Origin: Bacteroidales bacterium
GTDB lineage: Bacteria > Bacteroidota > Bacteroidia > Bacteroidales > JAGOPY01
Direction of reading: 5' to 3'
DNA: 8,750 bases
Assembly (NCBI GenBank): GCA_023229505.1
Contig: JALNZD010000075.1
Coordinates: forward strand, 1 to 8,750
Under the pieces are notes generated by a model, which saw only the letters and a list, made by a program, of their open reading frames with translations, made no database searches and was not told the origin of the DNA. The translations under genes and the position numbers were made by a program. Position 1 is the first letter of the stretch; each line of letters opens with the position of its first letter. Shown piece by piece: positions 5,173 to 8,750 of this stretch.

Positions 5173-7224
5173 ATGAAATCAAAATTTTTAAGGATTTTGT
5201 TACAGATAAGCATCAGTTTGATGCTTACCGGCTTTATAGCTTTTTTGATATTGCCGGATAGCAATAAGTATAAATCAACTCTTAAAGATTATCGTTCTGA
5301 TCCTAAGACCGTAATCACTTATTTTGATTTAGATGGTGACGGGATTAGTGAAGAAATCCGTTTTCATAATAGTGATTTATACCATTACGTAATGGTTTAT
5401 GTAAATAGTACAATTTTAGAAGATTGGTATTTGGATGGTTTGATAGGAAATTTTGGTTTTGCTGATTATAATAGAGATGGGTCTTTTGAAATCTATGTCA
5501 ATACTTATTATAATGATTCTATTTTTATTAACCAGATTAATCCTTGGAGCAGGCATTCTGATAGCACAAGATCAAAATATGTTGATCGATATACAGAATA
5601 TTCTGGAAAAATTGAAAAATCTGGGCAATTTGAGGGTGCTGTTGATCTTAATGCAGATGGAACAAATGATATCATATTTTCATTTTTAGCCGGACAATCT
5701 CAAAAACCCAGAAAAATTGCAGCATGGGATATTTACAATGACACATTATTCACTTCCGAATATTCCGGTACTGGAATATTGGGTCTCGAATTTTTTGATG
5801 GAAATCATGATGGATTTTTGGAAATCTTTGGAAAAACTGCAGCATTTGAAAATTGTAAGAAGGATTTTCCTTATCCTGATACCATGGCCTGGCTAATGGT
5901 TCTGGATCATGATCTTAAATTTTTATTCGACCCCATCCCCTTAGGTGGAAAAACCTCATCATTACAATATCTACCTGTAAAAGGTGGATCAGATTATATT
6001 ATTGCGCTATTAAAGAACGAAGCAACAGGGGCAAGTTCTTCTGAAATTCTGCTATTTGATATGACGGGAGTTCAGATTAATAACCGCCCATTGATTGACA
6101 GAAGCCCGGGTTGTGATTTTTTCCTTCTTGCATCGCAAGTGGCTGATGAAAACTTTCATTATCTAATTACGAGTGAGGGTACAGTTGAAATAATAAACAA
6201 TAAATTGGAAATTATAAAAAAAATTCGGGTACAACCATTTGCTGGCGCAACTCCTCGGAAAATAGACATTGATTTAGATGGCACAAATGAATTAATATTT
6301 CAAACCAGGATTTACGATGAATTCATCATTTATCGGGACGGATTCAGGCATCCTGTAAAAATTAAATTGCCTCATGGGGGGTCTATTCAAAATTATTCGA
6401 TTAATATGTATGAGGGGAATAAGCATTTTTTATGTTTTTATTCTGAGGGTTATCTGATGCAGTTTGATTATCTGCAAAATGACTTGTATTATTGGAGATA
6501 TTTAATTTACATAATTATATTCACGCTTATTTTTCTGATTATTCGTTTCTATTTCAGGTATTTAAGTAATTTGAAATTCATAAACAGAACTAAAATCACT
6601 GAGCTTCAGATAAAATCCATCAGCAATCAATTAGAACCTCATTTTACATTGAACACGCTGAATGCAATAGGTTCGCTATATGCTCATGATGATAAAGACA
6701 AAGCGGATTTCTATTTTGCTAAATACGCTAAACTGGTCAGGAATACTTTGATCCACTCTGAACAAATCTCACATTCGCTAAATGAAGAATTGGAATATGT
6801 GAAAAATTATCTCGATATCCAGAAATTCCGGTTCAATGAACGTTTTGATTATACTGTTTCAGTATCTGAAGAAATAAATCTAGATCTAACAGTCCCTAAA
6901 ATGCTTCTGTTCACCTTTGTGGAGAATGCCGTCAAACACGGGCTCAGGAATAAAGAAGGAAAGGGACACTTAATCATTTCGATCGAGTCTTCCGAAAAAA
7001 AGTACAGGATGACCATAGGAGATGACGGGATTGGCAGGGAAAAGGCCAAAGAATATTCAGGGATGAGTACCGGGAAAGGACTTCGGATACTAGACGAAAT
7101 TCTCGATTTATATAATAAATTATACAGGCAGCGGATCATATACACTATCAAAGACCAATACGATAATACCGGTAAATCTGCCGGGACAATGGTTATAGTG
7201 GAATTACCAATAAAATCAATATGA
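5173..7224 (+). CDS. LytS-type membrane histidine kinase with periplasmic FG-GAP/VCBS-like sensor
   Basis: This 683-aa sensor kinase has a membrane helix at about residues 5-27, a periplasmic region to about 440, a second helix at about 441-461 and a cytoplasmic kinase of the LytS/YehU class. The catalytic landmarks are the phospho-acceptor H490 in QLEPHFTLNTLNAI, N585 in FVENAVKHGL, GDDGIG (616-621) and GKGLRIL (634-640). The sensor carries five Asp-rich loops like calcium-binding FG-GAP/VCBS repeats: DLDGDG (near 51), DYNRDG (near 97), DLNADG (near 158), DGNHDG (near 209) and DIDLDG (near 367), each followed by an E/D-I-x-hydrophobic strand. A beta-propeller is likely; the ligand is unknown. 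ATG 5173 is preferred to GTG 5170, where GGAG sits only 2 nt upstream. The stop overlaps the next gene by 4 bp, so the kinase and its regulator are translationally coupled. Confidence 0.9.
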   Translation: MKSKFLRILLQISISLMLTGFIAFLILPDSNKYKSTLKDYRSDPKTVITYFDLDGDGISEEIRFHNSDLYHYVMVYVNSTILEDWYLDGLIGNFGFADYNRDGSFEIYVNTYYNDSIFINQINPWSRHSDSTRSKYVDRYTEYSGKIEKSGQFEGAVDLNADGTNDIIFSFLAGQSQKPRKIAAWDIYNDTLFTSEYSGTGILGLEFFDGNHDGFLEIFGKTAAFENCKKDFPYPDTMAWLMVLDHDLKFLFDPIPLGGKTSSLQYLPVKGGSDYIIALLKNEATGASSSEILLFDMTGVQINNRPLIDRSPGCDFFLLASQVADENFHYLITSEGTVEIINNKLEIIKKIRVQPFAGATPRKIDIDLDGTNELIFQTRIYDEFIIYRDGFRHPVKIKLPHGGSIQNYSINMYEGNKHFLCFYSEGYLMQFDYLQNDLYYWRYLIYIIIFTLIFLIIRFYFRYLSNLKFINRTKITELQIKSISNQLEPHFTLNTLNAIGSLYAHDDKDKADFYFAKYAKLVRNTLIHSEQISHSLNEELEYVKNYLDIQKFRFNERFDYTVSVSEEINLDLTVPKMLLFTFVENAVKHGLRNKEGKGHLIISIESSEKKYRMTIGDDGIGREKAKEYSGMSTGKGLRILDEILDLYNKLYRQRIIYTIKDQYDNTGKSAGTMVIVELPIKSI

Positions 7225-7820
7225 TGGAAACAATCAGATGTTTGTTGGTTGATGATGAAAAAGAAGCTACTGCAAGGCTTGCTATCCTGCTCAGCAAAAT
7301 TGAGGATATCAAGATAATTGGTATATATAACGAACCTGAATTAGCTTTAAAATCCATAGTTACAGACAAACCTGACTTGGTATTTTCTGATGTGGAGATG
7401 CCCCGGATGAGCGGATTTGATCTCGTTACAGCGGTAAAAAACACAGGTTTTATCCCCATTTATATCTTTGTTACCGGGTTTAATCAATATGCAATTAAAG
7501 CCATTAAAAGCGCTGCCTTTGATTACCTAGTAAAACCGGTAGACTTCGATGAATTGAAAGAAGCAATCAGTAGATATCGGGAAGTGAATCCTCACTCAAC
7601 ATTTAAAAAACCAACTACTGACAAATTGAATTCACTTAGCGAGCGGGAAAAAGAGATCATTAAGTTGATCGCTCAATGTAAGACCAGCAAGGAAATCTCT
7701 GAATTACTTTTCATCAGTAAAAATACCGTAGATACCCACCGGCGGCATATCCTGGAAAAACTGGATTTGAGAAATACCCAGGAATTGATTGTTTTTGCCA
7801 TGGGAAACAGCCTTTCTTAG
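7221..7820 (+). CDS. Response regulator: LytR-like receiver plus LuxR/NarL-type HTH
   Basis: This 199-aa response regulator is the likely phospho-acceptor partner of the preceding kinase. The receiver domain (5-120) has the acidic pair D11/D12 in LLVDDE, phospho-acceptor D57 in FSDVEMP, T85 in FVTG and K105 in VKPVD, so all key residues are present. From about residue 137 a GerE/LuxR-type helix-turn-helix follows (LSEREKEIIKLIAQ, KEISELLFISKNTVDTHRRHI, EKLDLRNTQELI). The receiver style (VDDE, EMPRMSGFDL, AIKAIKSAAFDYLVKPVD) is that of LytR/AlgR regulators, which usually carry a LytTR output, so this looks like a domain-swapped regulator. ATG 7221 overlaps the kinase stop as ATGA; a second ATG at 7224 is equally possible. 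A palindrome that could be its operator lies 59 bp after its stop. Confidence 0.93.
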   Translation: MMETIRCLLVDDEKEATARLAILLSKIEDIKIIGIYNEPELALKSIVTDKPDLVFSDVEMPRMSGFDLVTAVKNTGFIPIYIFVTGFNQYAIKAIKSAAFDYLVKPVDFDELKEAISRYREVNPHSTFKKPTTDKLNSLSEREKEIIKLIAQCKTSKEISELLFISKNTVDTHRRHILEKLDLRNTQELIVFAMGNSLS

Positions 7821-7878
7821 CCTCAGGTATACACTTTATCATTCTCCCTTATCTCTTTACACTTCTTATTTTTAAAAA

Positions 7879-7896
7879 ATACTCACCTGTGAGTAT
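7879..7896. promoter_or_regulatory. Perfect 8-2-8 palindrome, probable operator
   Basis: ATACTCAC CT GTGAGTAT is a perfect inverted repeat of two 8-bp arms around a 2-bp centre, lying in the 133-bp gap between the two response-regulator genes. Its size and symmetry suit a dimeric LuxR/NarL-type regulator, and its centre is about 66 bp upstream of the next start codon. Binding by the adjacent regulator is inferred from position only. The stem is short and lacks a T-run on its 3' side, so it is unlikely to be a terminator. Confidence 0.5.
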
Positions 7897-7941
7897 ATGG
7901 ATTACTTATGAGGTGTGAGGTTTAGCCCCAAGCCGCGTGTG

Positions 7942-7949
7942 TAATTTTG
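7942..7949 (+). promoter_or_regulatory. Possible -7 promoter box of the receiver-only gene
   Basis: TAATTTTG matches the Bacteroidetes -7 consensus TAnnTTTG in every fixed position. It lies only 4 nt before ATG 7954, which would make the message nearly leaderless. No convincing -33 TTG stands at the right distance (only GTTTA near 7919-7923). It is reported as weak. Confidence 0.25.
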
Positions 7950-7953
7950 GGTT

Positions 7954-8394
7954 ATGAAATTACAGGACCAAATATCACGCTCACAAGCTCAATCGGCAAA
8001 ATTAACCTGTATAATTGTTGATGATGAGCCGCTTGCCCGGTCCAGACTTGAGCGAATCCTTTCACGAAATAACGAAATAAGAATTATCGGCTCTTACGGT
8101 GATCCCACAAAAGCACATGCTCACATCCTTGATGAACAACCTGATATAACATTTCTGGATATTGAGATGCCTGGAATGAATGGGTTTCAGATAGAAAAGG
8201 AATTAAGGCTGGCATCCTGTAACACACAAATTGTCTTTGTAACCGGAAATATTCACGCCATTCGGCAGCTTGAAATGAGGAAGGATGTTGGTTTTTTGGT
8301 TAAGCCGGTGGATGGAGAGGAGTTGAAGGGGATTCTGAGCGAATGTAAAAAGAGTTCGAGCAAATCAATAAACAATGAGATTGTCATACAATAA
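7954..8394 (+). CDS. Receiver-only response regulator, 146 aa
   Basis: This is a stand-alone receiver domain with all phosphorylation residues: D23/D24 in IIVDDEP, D69 in FLDIEMP, T97 in FVTG and K117 in VKPVD. After the domain only about 15 mostly polar residues remain, so there is no DNA-binding or enzymatic output. It is a paralogue of the receiver at 7221: both share the DDE motif, EIRIIG/DIKIIG, EMPxMxGF, VTG and LVKPVDxxELK in the same order. The usual jobs of single-domain receivers are phosphate sink, phosphorelay intermediate or protein-interaction switch; which applies here is unknown. The first 16 residues precede the conserved fold and could reflect a start called too far upstream, but no other ATG lies before the motif. 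The reading frame ends cleanly at TAA, with no HTH remnant seen downstream. Confidence 0.88.
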   Translation: MKLQDQISRSQAQSAKLTCIIVDDEPLARSRLERILSRNNEIRIIGSYGDPTKAHAHILDEQPDITFLDIEMPGMNGFQIEKELRLASCNTQIVFVTGNIHAIRQLEMRKDVGFLVKPVDGEELKGILSECKKSSSKSINNEIVIQ

Positions 8395-8428
8395 TGAAAG
8401 CTTTTAAAATCAATAAAATAGATTAAAA

Positions 8429-8665
8429 ATGAAAACAAAAATATTAGTCGCAATAATAATTGCATTATTTCATTTCCATGCGTTTCCTCAATTCCAAGCA
8501 ATAAAAACTCTTGAAGCCTCACAAGATTGTGTATGCGCTTCAGTGCAACCTAACACAAATTTGAATCCTGATCCTTTAACAATAGGATCAATTATTGAAG
8601 GTAATAATTATTACTATGTTAGTTTATATAATACTCCCCAAAATTCAGACCACTGGTTAAGTTGA
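8429..8665 (+). pseudogene. Small secreted protein, probably truncated by an IS3-family insertion
   Basis: The 78-aa frame starts with a signal peptide (MKTKILVAIIIALFHFHAFP) followed by QFQ, so the product would be exported. The mature part seen is about 58 aa, with a cysteine pair (QDCVCAS), a proline/asparagine-rich stretch and IIEGNNYYYVSLYN. No family is recognised. The frame stops at TGA 8663-8665, and that TGA coincides with the likely left tip of the insertion sequence whose OrfA begins 28 bp later. The stop is therefore probably supplied by the element, and the rest of the gene would lie beyond its other end. If the IS boundary is elsewhere, this could be a complete short protein. 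It lies 34 bp after the receiver-only gene in the same direction. Confidence 0.55.
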
Positions 8666-8750
8666 AAAAAGTCTAATTTTAACAGTGGTATTATGAAAGC
8701 AAAAAGAAGAAAATTTACGTCGGCCTTTAAGGCCCGGGTAGCCATTGAAG
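8663..8750 (+). mobile_element. Left end of an IS3-family insertion sequence (runs off window)
   Basis: The OrfA start at 8693 identifies an IS3-family element. IS3 elements begin with TG, and the stretch starting TGAAAAAAGTC at 8663 lies the right short distance upstream to be the left inverted repeat. The right end, target duplication and OrfB are outside the window, so the exact boundary is inferred. Confidence 0.55.
8693..8750 (+). CDS. IS3-family transposase OrfA, N-terminus only
   Basis: The first 19 codons read MKAKRRKFTSAFKARVAIE. The pattern K-R-R-K-F-T-x-x-F-K-A-x-V-A-x-E is the start of the helix-turn-helix in IS3/IS911 OrfA proteins (HTH_Tnp_1). The gene continues beyond the right edge. 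In this family OrfA is normally followed by an overlapping OrfB carrying the DDE integrase core, joined by programmed -1 frameshifting. Function is secure at family level; the subgroup cannot be judged from this fragment. Confidence 0.85.
   Translation, partial: MKAKRRKFTSAFKARVAIE

Noticed and set aside
6849..7459. Minus-strand open frames opposite the kinase and the first response regulator
   Set aside because: They are antisense shadows of clear domain-bearing genes, with low-complexity Ser/Ile/Leu-rich translations.
8253..8522. Minus-strand open frame across the end of the receiver-only gene
   Set aside because: It is antisense to conserved receiver motifs and to the signal peptide of the next gene, with no recognisable protein features.

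Overview
The window looks like Bacteroidetes (Bacteroidota) chromosomal DNA. Three things point there: a secreted protein with a Por/T9SS-type C-terminal sorting domain, a LytS-class kinase with a long periplasmic sensor, and AT-rich upstream regions with matches to the Bacteroidetes promoter pattern (-33 TTG, -7 TAnnTTTG). I saw no rRNA, tRNA, CRISPR array or replication origin.

Region 1 (1-1830, minus strand) is one long reading frame for an exported Asp-box (BNR-like) protein with a T9SS tail. It runs off the left edge only a few residues before its expected end. The frame is intact except for a TAA at codon 20, exactly at the predicted signal-peptide cleavage site, so it is annotated as a pseudogene or a sequence error. 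This region is clearly more GC-rich than the next one.

Region 2 (about 1887-4830, minus strand) is an AT-rich run of small, mostly uncharacterised genes. In transcription order they are a 129-aa conserved hypothetical, a possible 34-aa ORF, a 97-aa unknown, a 140-aa conserved hypothetical, a DUF6398-like protein, a 112-aa unknown and a SEC-C zinc-motif protein of the PBPRA1643 type. Structured intergenic repeats punctuate the run: a strong long-loop hairpin (1887-2017) and two diverged copies of a roughly 65-bp element (2741-2805 and 4764-4828). The hairpin and one repeat copy have ends resembling integron attC R''/R' boxes. A decayed cassette array without an integrase is therefore possible but unproven.

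Region 3 (4829-5172) is a non-coding divergent spacer with an imperfect inverted repeat and a plausible promoter for the plus-strand operon.

Region 4 (5173-8394, plus strand) is a signalling module. A membrane LytS-type histidine kinase has a periplasmic sensor rich in calcium-loop-like DxDxDG repeats. It overlaps by 4 bp a response regulator with a LytR-like receiver and a LuxR-type DNA-binding domain. Next comes a 133-bp spacer with a perfect 8-2-8 palindrome, then a receiver-only response regulator that is a paralogue of the first. The kinase probably phosphorylates the LuxR-type regulator, and the receiver-only protein may share, buffer or relay the phosphate.

Region 5 (8429-8750) holds the start of a small secreted-protein gene that appears to be cut by an IS3-family insertion sequence. 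The first 19 codons of that element's OrfA run off the right edge.
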